NCBI GenBank assembly: GCA_963921795.1
Contig: OY997653.1
Coordinates: 24,856,658-24,920,657 of the forward strand
Length of the DNA: 64,000 nucleotides
Source: Nannobrachium achirus
Taxonomy: Eukaryota > Chordata > Actinopteri > Myctophiformes > Myctophidae
Reading direction: 5' to 3'
Notes under the pieces: generated by a model
Databases searched by the model: none
Seen by the model: the letters and a program-made list of their open reading frames with translations, nothing else
What the model was told of the DNA's origin: nothing
Program-made: the position numbers and the translations under genes
Shown here: piece by piece, positions 12,155 to 23,252 of the stretch
Position numbering within the stretch: the first letter of the stretch is position 1
Layout: each line of letters opens with the position of its first letter

Positions 12155-12434
12155 CAAAAAAAGTTAGACCAAGGCACTCTTGAGGGACAGTTAAAAAGCC
12201 TTTATTTTAGGGCTAATGCATGGCAAGAAGTCACCCTGAAGAAGGCGTTATGTGACGCAACACGTAGGTGATTTTTTTATTCTGCCATGCAAAATAAAGG
12301 CTTTTTAACTGTCCCTCAAGAGTGCCTTGGTCTAACTTTTTTGCATCAATTTTGTCACCTGGCTACCAAAGAGCACCTTTCGTGGGAGATTTTTACTCTA
12401 CAGCCAAACAGTTGCACTCCTTGCTCTCTGTTTT
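12155..12434. mobile_element. SINE-like insertion with 13-bp duplication and inverted 55-bp arms
   Basis: It is flanked by a perfect 13-bp direct repeat CTACTTTCACCTG (12142-12154 and 12435-12447). The duplicated block at 14013-14025 carries the single, empty site. Inside are 55-bp inverted arms (12153-12208 and 12290-12344; AAGTTAGACCAAGGCACTCT) around a loop containing CCTGAAGAAGGC. The duplication length suggests retroposition; the inverted arms are unusual for that. Confidence 0.8.
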
Positions 12435-12696
12435 CTACTTTCACCTGGTTGAGTAATATTTGACCCGGAGTATCTACAAATTTACTCTAAGGCAAGTACT
12501 GAGGTTGAGTACTTTATCCATTCACCACTGGAGGTTGGGAAGTGATGCTCCAACTAAGACTAGTGATGCTCCAACTAAGACTAAACAAATATATTGACAA
12601 TTTCGTCAACAAAGGAAAAACAGACTAAAATGTTATGGATCCAGTAGAACTAAAAGACAAGTAATTTTATGATTGGTTGTACTCGGGGTTTGTGCT

Positions 12697-12768
12697 CTGA
12701 AAATAGCTACAAGCTCACAACGCGTCACGCTGGGACGTGTTGTGAGGTTGTAGATCGGCTATTTTCAG
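12697..12768. repeat. Shared palindrome, CTGAAAATAG outer arms
   Basis: Left arm CTGAAAATAGCTACAAGCTC lacks the AGATC part; the right arm keeps TTGTAGATCGGCTATTTTCAG. A half copy in the same sequence context (CACTTGGTTG...GCTGAAAATAG) lies at about 40015-40062. Confidence 0.85.
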
Positions 12769-12883
12769 CATGCAACCAAGTGTAAAATCTGGCATTACCA
12801 CGCCATCAAGGCCTGCCAAACTACATTTTATTATCATTTGTATATTCATATTCAAGGAGTCTCTTTAACCTCTGAACTCTTTA

Positions 12884-14135
12884 GTGTCAAAGTGTCCCTT
12901 TGAAAGACATTGAAACCATAAATGCACCTGACGATGAGCTGGCCTTGCATGATTTCCTCTGCCATTGGAGCGTGAATGGTTGAATGTAGTGCGCATTATG
13001 AAGTGCTTGGGATAAAGGTAATAAGTGCAGTTATGCACGATTTACCATTTTTAGTAATGTTTGTTGGATTTAAAATGGAGATAAATGGAGTACAATTTCT
13101 CCCTGGAACCACTAGCATACATGGACATTCAAGTCCTTCCACTATTTAGTTCTTTTTGCTTGTCAATCACCGTATATTTTCATCAAAGTCTTTAGACAGA
13201 AGCATACAGTAAGATGAATGCCTAAGGGCGGATTCACACTGCGGTCTCGGGAACGTTCTCGAGGCTACTTGGCAGATGTTTTGACAGTGTGAAGCCTGCG
13301 GTTTTCCTCAGAAACGGATCAACTCAACCAGCCTCTAGACTACCTCCGGAGGTAGTCTCGAGGCTGCATGGTGCGTCCACGAAAACGGTGCACTGCAGTA
13401 TGAAACTACCGTCCACAAAAACGGAACGTGACCTCATATAAAGTCGACGAGTCAGGCGTCGCCACAAATAAACACTGGGTAACAGTTGTCGACATGGCCT
13501 GGTCTAACAGAGAGATTGCTTGCTTGTAGGGCTGTCTTCTAAAATTCGACGAATCGACGCGTCGTTTTAAGCCCCGCGAATCGACGCCAATTGTTTGAGT
13601 CGAGGAGTCGAAAATGTATATTTTTATATCACCAGTTAGCCTACTACTGCGGTGCGCTGGACTGGTGTCATGTACTTTCTGGTGTCTCAATTGTACTTTC
13701 ACGTACAATTGAGAGAAGTAGCAATTGGCGAACAGTTATTTATTGTCTCGCACCAGCGCACTGAGCGCAGGGGTGAAAATGAGACGGAACGGCCAGAACC
13801 TCCCATCGGGAGGACGTAGAGCCTTTGTCCTACTCCTCCCGGCCAACACTCCCTGCTGTCAGGCCCGCCCAGCCCGTAGGATTACGTGCAGTGACAATTG
13901 TCACCCTCCCCAGAAAACAGACTTTTCTGTGTAGACACTCGATAAAATCTGATGCAGCACAGTGGCTTTGAAAATATACTTTAGAATACTTAATAGTTAA
14001 GTTTAAATGAAGCTACTTTCACCTGGGGTTGAGAAATATTTGACCCGGAGTATCTACAATTTTACTTTGACGCAAGTACTGAGGTTGAGTACTTTATCCA
14101 TTCACCACTGGAGGTTGGGAAGTGATGCTCCAACT
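12884..14135. repeat. Direct duplication, copy 2
   Basis: Collinear with copy 1 at 10817-12555. It lacks the 280-bp insertion of copy 1 (empty site at 14013-14025). It contains its own extra sequence at about 13205-13790, including a near-palindrome at 13329-13366 (CTACCTCCGGAGGTAG centre). Confidence 0.75.
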
Positions 14136-14461
14136 CCTTTTGACATTGAGCATGATTGTGAAGTTTCTCCCAAAATCGCTGATAATGTTTGGAACATGTC
14201 AAATACGCCCCTGTTCACTTGCATTCCCCACAGTTCCAGTTTGACTTTGAACGCTGCCACTTTATCTACAAACTTACATACAGGTGCCAATGCATTCTCC
14301 CCCTGGAGTGACAGGTTGAGTTTAGTGAGCAGGATGAATATCTCGCACAGGTAAGCTGGTTTTGCGACCCCATTCCTCATCATTGGAATGTGCTGCCAGC
14401 GGTGACTTTTTCCTTTACGAAATTGCTGCAGCAGTTCATGCAACTCAAGCACGCTGGCCAT
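14102..14461 (-). pseudogene. hAT-superfamily transposase fragment (GTF2IRD2/ZBED5-like)
   Basis: The minus-strand frame reads VLELHELLQQF, then AYLCEIFILLTKLNLSLQG and FKVKLELWGMQVNRG. The pattern of L-x-x-LN-x-LQG followed about 20 residues later by FK-x-KL-x-LW is typical of the central region of hAT transposases related to ZBED5, SCAND3 and GTF2IRD2. Only about 110 residues of a protein normally over 500 residues are present, and the N- and C-terminal parts are missing. A hAT terminus (CAGTGGTTCCCAAACTTTTT) lies beside it at 14514. Probably the remains of an autonomous element. Confidence 0.7.
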
Positions 14462-14513
14462 GCAGCGATCTCTCCCTGGCTAGTCATCTGACTATAATGC
14501 GTAAGACAGTGGT

Positions 14514-14585
14514 TCCCAAACTTTTTCTGGACCAGGGCCCAATTGAAAATCTCGAAAGCATTTGTGGCCAACCCATCTGACCACC
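14514..14585. mobile_element. hAT terminus, CAGTGGTTCCCAAAC type
   Basis: CAGTGGTTCCCAAACTTTTT followed by CTGGACCAGGGCCC is a typical hAT end. Its partner terminus was not found nearby; it sits immediately outside the transposase fragment at 14102-14461. Confidence 0.6.
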
Positions 14586-14749
14586 GTGTTTGAGTATTTT
14601 CAGTACTTAATAATAAATATAATTATACTTTTCCTGCTAATATATCTGTACTTTTACCAAAGTACATTTTTTAATACTAGCCCTTGCCTTGCAACAAAGT
14701 ATTTTAACATTGCGTTATTGCTACTCTCACACAAGTAAAAACCGGAGTT

Positions 14750-14990
14750 TACTTTACTTTATTATGGATCCCCATTAGCACTTGCCTAAGCATGGCTATT
14801 CCTCCTGGGGTCCGTCACCACATACAGTACACATCATGTACTCCAGCATACAATACAACAGATATGACAGACAGACAATTAGTTCACTTACAAAAGTTGA
14901 GAAGTACAATTTTGATAATGTATTCACAATATTGTACATTTCATGATAAAGGGTTACCCATTCTTCTTACACTTTTTTCTTATTTTTTTC
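14750..14990 (-). repeat. LINE 3'-end-like fragment, minus strand
   Basis: TTTATTATGGATCCCCATTA followed by ATTCCTCCTGGGGTCC resembles, in reverse complement, the 3' end of a widespread fish LINE. No coding part remains. Confidence 0.5.
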
Positions 14991-15129
14991 TTTTTTAATT
15001 AATAATACAGTTCCTCATCTTATCTAGATATAGATCAGATGAGGAAATTTCAAGTTGCCCAGAACAAAGCTGAAACAAAGCAGACAATGCAAAAAACAAA
15101 AAAAAAAAAAACCAGATCACTCATAGCAG

Positions 15130-15612
15130 CAAGAGCGTCAATTGGGTATGGCAGGGGTATGCAGCTGCCATACCCTGCGGGTCCAGGGGGGAAAATACAA
15201 GTTACTTTAAAATATAAATCCATGAATGTCTCTTTGTCTATCTGTGCTGGTTATGTTGTTAAATTACATTAAAATAACTACAAATGCAAAATGTAACAAT
15301 ATTATAATTATATTCTCCTCATCTTGACATAATGGTAAATTCCCAGGTTCTTCAGGTCAGCTGCACAGGTGCAATCAATGCATTATTGTTCATTGTGGCA
15401 CGTTTACTAACATGCCAAGTTTAGCTGCACTTGAACAACCGTTCCGGACTGCCATATCCAGCCCAAGAAACCATAGACATTTTTGGGGAAAACATAAAAT
15501 GTAGCCTACTTCTTAAAATAAATGTATCATGCCTGTTGCTAAGGTATGGCAACATGACTGGTGTCTTGCATGCGCGCGAAGGCGCTTACCTTTTTCTGAA
15601 CTGACGCCACTG
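15130..15612 (-). mobile_element. 483-bp hAT element, GTGGCGTC family, perfect 8-bp duplication
   Basis: The right end is an inverted CAGTGGCGTCAGTTCAG and the left end a mutated CAAGAGCGTCAATTGGG. The flanks carry the perfect duplication CATAGCAG (15122-15129 and 15613-15620). The interior matches both halves of the interrupted copy at 38421-42531, including the CATACC-rich left region and GTTGCCATACCTTAGC. It lacks the shared AGATCTACAAG palindrome, which makes it a useful negative control. Confidence 0.9.
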
Positions 15613-15887
15613 CATAGCAGCATAGCAGTTGTGGAGTGCTTCCTCCACAATACAACTGGCGAGGACTGCAGCACGCCTCCGTGTGAGAGGCTCTGTCTGA
15701 GGGACAATCCGATTAAGAGCAGTGTGGCTGGCGCGGGCGGGCAGGTCGAGAGGGCGGTGGCTTTTGGGATCAAAGTGGACCTCCATCCCTCCCGGAACAA
15801 AGCTTTCATTAGAGCCATATCCACCAAGGGGAAATGAGACTGCTGCCACGTACTGCCACTATAGCTGCTAGATCAAAGTCACGTTAG

Positions 15888-16095
15888 AGCAGTGGTGGAA
15901 CAAGTACTCACATTTTATACTTTAGTAAAAGTATCTGCAATACTGCAATGTAGAAATACTCTGTCGCAAGTAAAAGTCCAGAATTCCAAATGCACTTGAG
16001 TAAAAGTAAAAAAGTATTGGCATCAAAATGTACTTAAAGTACCAAAAGTAAAAGTACAAAATGTTTGAAAATAGCAGATCTACAAGCCAGCGCCA
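15888..16095. repeat. GTGGTGGAA-family fragment with a half-palindrome
   Basis: AGTGGTGGAACAAGTACTCA followed by alternating AGTAAAAGTA blocks is the start of the same hAT-like family as 23747-24420. It ends with one left palindrome arm (GAAAATAGCAGATCTACAAG at 16066). Confidence 0.7.
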
Positions 16096-16494
16096 GGAAT
16101 CAATGGCTAATGGGGCCGTCCGTGAGTTTAAGGTTGCGATCACTATGCAAATTAGTGTTTTGCCTTTGTTTTCGAGTATTTTCCGGTTTCATTGATGGGG
16201 ACGGGCGGTCCAAGTGAGGGGGATGGGCCCCAGGCGTACTTTTCTTTGGTAAAAATCACACCCAGTGTGAAGTGAGCAGTAAAAAGGGAAAAAGAATCGT
16301 GGTTCTGGCGGTTGGTTCTGTTTGGCGTTTGGCATTATTTTTATTCCCCCACATAATGTGACTCAATTAGTTTAGTCTCGCTACGAGTTACGGGGAATCA
16401 TTTTGGAGGTGCACAGTGCTGGTGGTTCCGGTCATTGGTTCTGGCGACCTAAAGCTATTTCCGCTCCGACCGGATCACAAGCCATGCACACAAA

Positions 16495-16497
<3 letters not shown>

Positions 16498-16578
<81 letters not shown>
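16498..16578. repeat. (CA)n microsatellite
   Basis: Uninterrupted CA run. Confidence 0.95.
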
Positions 16579-16580
<2 letters not shown>

Positions 16581-16699
16581 TGAACACAAATGCACCCAGC
16601 AGGCACACAAGCACAGAAAACACACAAATGTGTGCTGTACACACAATCTATCCGTACATTTCTAAAGTGACAATTAAATACTTTTAAGACCTTTTTAAT

Positions 16700-16896
16700 A
16701 CATAATTGGCCAGATTGCCAAATATTACGGAAGAATAGGTAAGGTTTGTGAATAACATCTACATTCTGCTATTTTCACAAAAAATGTACCGTAATGCCTA
16801 CAATTCCAAGTGCTTGTCAGGGTGTGTGCGTGTGTGGGGGGGGGGTCAAATGTGTATTTGGGGGTTGTGGATTGAAAGGTTTGGGAACCTTTGGCC
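16700..16896. mobile_element. GGTTCTCAACC-family hAT right-end fragment
   Basis: It shares order with 61426-61812: a TTGGCCAGATTGCCAAATATTA block, CTGCTATTTTCACAA, CTTGTCAGGGTG, then a decayed end GGTTTGGGAACCTTTGG. Only a remnant of the palindrome (ATCTACATTCTGCTATTTTC) remains. Confidence 0.6.
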
Positions 16897-16931
16897 TATT
16901 GCATGTCAAACTGTTGGTCCTTGAAATTCAA

Positions 16932-17200
16932 AGGTGCCCTTCAGACTAGGCACGGTTGCCGTCGGGGCTGCCGCTAGGATCAGCGGTGGCCGCACCGCGG
17001 TGAGACACAGTGAGTAAAGGCCGCGCGGTATTTCACAAAGATGAACTCAATCCATCTCTCACCGCCCGCGTACGCATGCACAAACGAGCACGCTCGTGGG
17101 GATTTCACGGGGCCGCGCCCGCTCTCCTCGCCGCCCCAAAACTTCGGTGCGCGGCCGAAAAAGCCGCCCGCCTCTCGCCTAGTGTGGAGGGCACCTAAAG
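16932..17200. mobile_element. GC-rich MITE with AGGTGCCC ends
   Basis: Inverted ends are AGGTGCCCTTCAGACTAGGC and AGGTGCCCTCCACACTAGGC (reverse complement at the right). The interior is GC-rich and shared in inverse orientation with 21606-21909. Short frames inside are not supported. Confidence 0.75.
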
Positions 17201-17581
17201 GTTCATAGAGTTTACTGAAAATAAATAAACCATCATCCAGCCACTCCTAAAACCTTCGGGTCATACCTGCCTGACACTTAATAGGTGTGTACCTAATAAA
17301 ATGTCCACCGAGTGCATATGCAGTACAGACACATTCATGAATCTTTGATCTCCTTCACAGTCCTGTACCTTCACTAACAGCTGCAGTAGAGTAACTGGGA
17401 ACTTTTTTCCATTAAGGCTAAGATTACTTTCAGGATCACATTACTCTCTGAAGACGAGCTGACGGACCTCATGGCTGGCGAGAGCCAAGCTCCCCCGCAG
17501 CGCTGCTGTCTCCGTCACAGCATCAAAGAACTTCTCCTTCAGCCTGATTAGCCTCGCAGGAAACTAGTTCATTGTTGAGGT

Positions 17582-18155
17582 CAGGGACGTGCTGGCCATT
17601 GGGAAAAGCGGGACAACTCCCGAACGGCCGGTTCATTCCCGGCCGGTCCAGGCCGGCCATTAGGAAAAATAAATAAATAAAATGTCGGCCTTCTTTCCAT
17701 TTTGGGGGCTGGGCGTCCAACAAAGTAAATCGTCACTGTCGGGCAGAAACCTAGTATCTCCAAGTTTCATTTATAATGAATTTTTTCGCAAAGCAAAGCC
17801 CTGCTTCATCATACAAGGCCATCGCACAAAAGTAGTGAAAACAGCAGATCTACAAGCACACAACGCCTCGCGGTGCGAGGCGTTGTGTGCTTGTAGATCG
17901 GCTTTTTTCACTAGGTTAAATCATTTTTAAAATGATAAATACAAAACAAACGGTTTTGGACATACAAGGTTTCCACCCAACAACTACGAAATGTAACTCA
18001 TGTACAGTAATTGGCCCACTGGCTTGTCACTTGTCATGATCTGAAATGGCAAATCTTTGAGTAGCGCTATAGAGAGAGATCTCTCTCTATAGCGCGCAAT
18101 GAAAGCCTCTCCAACTCTTTTTCCCGGGCTGAATCAGGGGCCCAGCGCGTCCCTG
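17582..18155 (+). mobile_element. 574-bp hAT element, GGGACGTG family, perfect 8-bp duplication
   Basis: Ends are CAGGGACGTGCTGGCC and CCCAGCGCGTCCCTG. The duplication GTTGAGGT is perfect (17574-17581 and 18156-18163). The interior contains the shared palindrome (17833-17913, outer arms TAGTGAAAAC), GGTTTCCACCCAACAAC and a second palindrome, GCTATAGAGAGAGATCTCTC plus complement, at 18062-18093. It is complete but non-autonomous. Confidence 0.95.
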
Positions 18156-18169
18156 GTTGAGGTAATGGT

Positions 18170-18170
<1 letters not shown>

Positions 18171-18208
<38 letters not shown>
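18171..18208. repeat. (GT)n microsatellite
   Basis: A GT run immediately after the hAT element at 17582-18155. Confidence 0.9.
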
Positions 18209-18213
<5 letters not shown>

Positions 18214-19124
18214 AATGACGTGGAGGGGGTCAGAAGAGGCGCAAATGTGCCGCGGGCTCCGACAACTGCGCTGAGCTGCTGCTGCTGATAATAATAATAA
18301 TGCATTTTATTTGTAACGCATTTTACATCCTCTACAACGTGGGTTTTCAAAGTGGGTGACGGGGCACCCTGGGGTGCCGTGATGCCAGTCCAGGGGTGCC
18401 GCGAGATAATTTGATAATATTTGGAATTCATCAATATCACTACATCAATATCACTTCACTATGCTTAGTAAAACAGACCTGATTTGCACTGTATTTGATG
18501 AGTTCTTTTTCCTTCTACGACAACTCTCTTCACCAAAAATAGCCGATCTACACGCTCACGCGTCACGTTGTGACGCGTTTTAGGACACAGTCTACTGTAA
18601 CCTCTTCCAGAGCCACACTGTAAAAAGCAGCCAATGCAAAAACTCTTAGAGCAGAAAATAACACTGATGAATATCCCTGCCACTCAGTGCTTTTCTATTC
18701 ATTCTTTTGGACAGCTTTCCTTTGGACAGCTTTCCTTTGAAATACAGTGCAAGCCTCCCTGTGCTGTCATTATTGTTGTGCGGTGTGTCCATCTCTTTAT
18801 CACTATGACAGATTGTTGCCATTTTTCATGCTTACATATTTATGGTTTGTGCCTATTGGTATGATCAGAAGTTAGCTTGGCAAGGCAATATATCTACGTA
18901 ACATAAACTAACAGAGCTGTCAACTCTCATGCTTTGAGTGAGCTGACAAATTACCCTGCTCACATGCACACACCACACCCCATACCTACTGTATCTCTCA
19001 CGCTGTGAAACCCCAAATCCATGTAATGTTACTAAATACTGTATCTCTTGATGCTTCTACACACAGAGATATCAGACATTTAGGCATTTATTCACCACCT
19101 CATTTGTGCTGTTTCTATTATCTC

Positions 19125-19430
19125 TGGTCGCAAGTTACTATGAAAAGCTCCACCGGCTGTCTGTCTGTCTGTCCGTCACGTCACACTTTTGGTCCTACTC
19201 TTATCTCTGCCACCGTAGGCCGATTTTTGCTAAACACATTTTTGGACACTGCTCCTACACATTTTGGCCTAAAATCACGCAAAGCGCTACATAGTATCTC
19301 TAAAGTCATGTCATCAACATGGATCTGCTCCATTTCCCACATTCCCTCCTGATTGGCTACGATTGCCTTCTAAAGTTTGTGTATGCGACGTGATGGTCGC
19401 TTATCTCCCGATTAGGGAGTCTTACTGGTA
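19125..19430. repeat. Dispersed repeat, second copy of the 7085-7870 family
   Basis: It begins CTCCACCGGCTGTCTGTCTG and ends GGTCGCTTATCTCCCGATTA then GGGAGTCTTACTGGTA, as at 7085-7870, but without the CA expansion. Confidence 0.65.
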
Positions 19431-21170
19431 TGCAGTATCTACATGTTGTCAAGGACATTCTGGTAAAAAATCGAAGCAAGATCACCACACGTCTTTGTTA
19501 TCCAAGCCATACTCATCATACACTGATGTGCTGGGGGATCAAACCCAGAACCTTTGTGATCATAAAGCAAGCGCTTCACTGAGTACAGCACATTCATTCC
19601 CAAAGTTTACAACAAGGTTGACTGTGCTGCAATATTATGTGCTGCACCTTTCAGAGTGCATAGATTTTGTGTTTCATCCTGTTCAATCAATCAGATATCA
19701 GGACAATGTGAAATGTGATGCCCCTGCAGAGACATGGTAACTGGATTCAGAATCTGGACACCCAGCCACTGGATGGGCAGAGCTCAGATTTTAGGTGGGC
19801 AATGCCCCACTTCTATTTGTGGCCAGTTTCGTGAACAGAATATTCAAATTAATATCAAATACATCGGGGCAATGTGTCATTCTTTGTGGATAGTCCTGTC
19901 ACATTTATTACGTAACCATCTAATCGCAATTATTTGCAGGGATTAAAATTATTACTGTAGGGATTCACCATGGCTGGGGATGGATGCTTTGGAGATCAAG
20001 TATATGCTACGTTTTGACGAGTGTCATTCACACCGGTGCGGCCACCGGTTCTGTACTTTATCAGTGCTTCTTGGCTAATTTCAGTAGGCCTAACTGCAAG
20101 GGCTCCTGTGAAAATCAGTGTTGATAGGCATGCATGACAATATTCTGTTTGTTGCATGATGTCAGACTAGAGGCCTGGTCGGACTATATAAGGTTTTGTG
20201 TCCTTTTCGTTTTAGTTATTGACTCCAAGGACGAGGGAAGAAGCTTCTATAGAATCGTCCTCAAGTCGACCACCTCGGACATGAAGTAATGTTCGGCTGT
20301 GTGCCACCTGGGACAGTGACCACATTCTGTGCAAGTGTGGTTGCTGTCTCAGGTCCTGGGTGGTGTTCGGCAGGCGCCGGTTTGGTTGGTCAGACTTTGC
20401 CCTCGGACTTTGCCTGGGTTTTTAGGCTATTTTTCTTTTGTGTCAGTCTTACCTGTGCAAAAGCCAAACTTTTTTTTTTAAATAAATGGTTAATCGCAAT
20501 TATTTGTATGACAATGAATCGTCGACTTATATCTTGTAATTGTGACAGCCCTACATGTGGATGTGTCTTTTCTTTTTTTGTAAAGTATCCAAACAAAGTA
20601 ATGGCAGCCTCCTGTGTTGTGCCACAATGCAATGAGCCGCGGCAGAAGCAGAAAGGAGTGTCGTGTGTGTTATTAGAGACGTGTGCTGGAAGCTGAAAGC
20701 CAGTAATGTTCACTGTGTGTGCAGTACTTCACTTCATGTCCTTGATAGAATATTGTGTGATACATCAGTGACCCAAATGAATGGCTTGTTTCGTAGCTAC
20801 TTGCAGAAACTTGAAGAAAGCATTCAGCTCGGCATTCAACAGAAAAAGAAAGTTGAGAAATGTATGTCATGACCCGTCAGTAAAAACTAAAAGGAAAAAC
20901 ACGCCTTTCACTAAAGAAATATTAGTTATAACTGAACCATTTATGAAAGAGCTGCTTTTATTGCCTGTCTTCTGAAGTCACGTTTGACAAAAATCATTGC
21001 TTTCTGGTGGAAACCTAGGTTTCCACCAGAAAGCAAAGATTCTATGTAACGATAATATGCAACGATAATATGTCCTTATTTCAACTAATTAATTTGATTA
21101 CTTGATTAGTGGTTTGCATAGGAAAAGCTACAGGACAATACAGTTCACTGATACAAGATCAACTAAAAGG
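19431..21170. other. No supported gene; perfect 40-bp palindrome and weak THAP-like frame
   Basis: A perfect palindrome spans 20997-21036 (centre GGAAACCTAGGTTTCC). A short + strand frame near 20602 begins MAASCVVPQCNEPRQKQKG, reminiscent of the C-x4-C start of a THAP domain, but breaks within 40 residues. TATATAAG near 20185 could be a decayed promoter. None of these is strong enough for a gene call. Confidence 0.4.
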
Positions 21171-21189
21171 ATAAATACCCACAAAAAAG

Positions 21190-21605
21190 CTTGTTTGCAT
21201 TGGGGTGCCTTTGTACTCAATTCATACAACATTAAATGACAGACAAATAAAACACAGTACTATGCAAAAAATATCATAAGACTGTCGAAAAACTGAATAT
21301 AAAAAAGTATTTACAGTAAAAAGGTCAGGGGGAGGTAAGGATAGGCTTTGTCTTTTTTTTACCAGTTTCAAGTTGCAGCCACCTGTAAGTGACTTTTCAG
21401 TGTGGTTTTAAAGGAGGGTAGGGATTTACACTCCTTTAAGGCCGTCGGTAGGGCATCCCACATTTTTGCAGCATAGGATAAGAACAAATTTAACCCTTTG
21501 TTTGAGCCATATCTGGATATTGGACGTGATTTGTGGAGCTGCCTCTGTGTTGTAATTGTCGTTTAATCCTTGACGTTTGTGAAGTATTTTGTCAGGCACA
21601 TGGCT
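21190..21605 (-). pseudogene. LINE ORF2 C-terminus and 3' tail, minus strand
   Basis: Reading the minus strand from about 21600 to a TGA near 21371 gives ISRYGSNKGLNLFLSYAAKM, then WDALPTALKECKSLPSFKTT and LKSHLQVAAT. This is the typical end of an L2/CR1-like ORF2 (the aKlWnsLP motif, then K-SFK-LK-L). About 180 bp of A/T-rich 3' tail follows. It is 5'-truncated against the GC-rich MITE at 21606. Confidence 0.8.
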
Positions 21606-21909
21606 ATCTATTATAACGCGTCACCGCCTCCTAGCAATTCATTTTCAATGAGAGACGGGTGGCTTTTTCTGCCGCACAGCGAAGTTTTGGGGTGGTGAGG
21701 CGAGCGGGCACGGTCCCGTGAAATCCACCGCGAGCGTGCTCGTTTGTGCATGCGTACGCGGGCGGTGGGAGATGGATTGTGTTCATCTTTGTTAAATACT
21801 GCGCAGTGTTTACTCACTGAGCGAGTGTGTTTGTGTCTCACCATGGTGCGGCCACCGCTGATCCAAGCGGCTGCCCCGACGGCAACCGCGCCTAGTGTGG
21901 AGGGCACCT
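21606..21909. mobile_element. GC-rich MITE, inverted partial copy
   Basis: The interior of 16932-17200 in reverse orientation, ending with CGCCTAGTGTGGAGGGCACC. The left end is replaced by sequence adjoining the LINE. Confidence 0.7.
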
Positions 21910-22007
21910 AAGTCTGTTTTTTATAAATATTGAACTAATGAAAAGGATTAACAAGAGTTTGGGACTAAATAACAATGGATCCTTTGGAACACAGAATCTT
22001 TTTTTCT

Positions 22008-22037
<30 letters not shown>
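22008..22037. repeat. (T)n(G)20 homopolymer junction
   Basis: A T run passes directly into 20 consecutive G. Likely a hotspot for length change and assembly error. Confidence 0.9.
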
Positions 22038-22038
<1 letters not shown>

Positions 22039-22039
22039 A

Positions 22040-22320
22040 AAGATTTTGGACATAATGTACAAGATTTCCACCCAACAGCGACAAAATGCTCCTCAAAGGG
22101 AAACTTGTATTGCTATCGTGGCAGAAACCGCTTATCTCCTTTTTATTATTTGATCATTTATTTCATAAATGAATGCCCTACTTGATCATACTACAGCGTC
22201 ACAGAGGAGTATCCAAAATAGCAGATCTACAGGCTCGAAGCTTGTCGAACTGCTGCTTCTATCGCAATTCTTTTATTTGAATCCTGAAAAGTAACAGTTT
22301 TGGACATGCTGTTTCAGCCT
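22040..22320. repeat. Core module of the CAGAAACC families with a broken palindrome
   Basis: It holds TTTGGACATAATGTACAAG, TTTCCACCCAACAGCGAC, GGCAGAAACCGCTTATCTCC, a one-sided palindrome (AAAATAGCAGATCTACAGGC at 22216) and AACAGTTTTGGACATGC. The same order recurs near 60885-61110 and, partly, inside the hAT elements at 17582 and 23253. Confidence 0.6.
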
Positions 22321-23252
22321 GACAGAGTTGAATTATATCTCTCACACTGCTGTCAGGCGTGCCGACCAGGCGTGCCGACAAGACGGACTTCCAGTCTGTG
22401 TCATCCCTGGAGTCATCCCTCTGATGTTGACATTAATTTGTGCCCGGATGGTTGCAGTTTGCCTTGGCAGCCCAGTAGATGGATTGGGTCTCATCTGTGG
22501 ATTGGGAGGCTGCAGCGTGAGAATACAGCGAACAGTCAGCTACACTGGGGGATTTTGGGGTGTGGCTGGTTGCATTACTTGCCCTTCTAGCCAGTGTGGA
22601 AGGGTAAGCGAGCATACTTTGAGTTCAGGGATCAGGGAGGAAAGTCATCACAACATGAGATCCACATCCGTTTCCTGCTTGAATTTTTTGCAGAAACTAT
22701 ATCTTGGCACTTTTGTTTACATTGCAAGTCGGGCCGAAAGATTCTGTTTTCAGCGGCCCATAACTAGAGAACCACTGGTCTCCTACTTTCTCCTTGGAAG
22801 TAGATATACCCTCTGTCTTTCGGGGGATTGTTTGTATTGTATTGGAGGTAAATATTCTGTGACTACTTGAAAAGGTAAGAAATGCTGCATAAGAAAGATT
22901 GATGGGAAATACTAATGGCATGAAAATAGTATTTGCTAGAAAGTGAAAGTAGGACTTTGGTATTCGGTTTCTGTAGTGCATGTCGGCCAAAGACTGTGAC
23001 CTGTGGCATTTCACCTCGTATCTATCCCTGTCCAGTTGGCGTACATGGTTTAGATAATGTGGTTTTGGTCCCTAGAGAAAGTGGTGACAAAACTCAAAAA
23101 GCTCAGGTGTCATATCAGCCAAACCCAGTAGCAAACGAGATGTGGCATGAGCCAGCATTCTGTCTGCGCTGAAGTCTGTCTCGATCATATCAGTGAAACA
23201 CTCGCAGACACCCAGTTCTTTCCTTACACAGAAGATAGTAGATACTGTAGTA

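Larger units (their letters stand above)
10817..12555. repeat. Direct duplication, copy 1
   Basis: Three blocks recur in the same order in copy 2 (12884-14135). They are about 10817-11153, 11590-11705 (ATCGGGAGGACGTAGAGCCT) and 12048-12152 plus 12435-12555 (ATTTGACCCGGAGTATCTAC). This copy has extra insertions: a single foldback arm at 11170-11345, a perfect palindrome at 11474-11539 and a SINE-like insertion at 12155-12434. It is either a segmental duplication or two copies of a long element. Confidence 0.75.

Noticed and set aside
20602..20696. THAP-domain gene start
   Set aside because: Only about 20 residues look right; the frame breaks and no zinc-binding C2CH set can be completed.
22300..22870. 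180-codon open frame
   Set aside because: No domain, no splice context, low-quality composition; probably chance.
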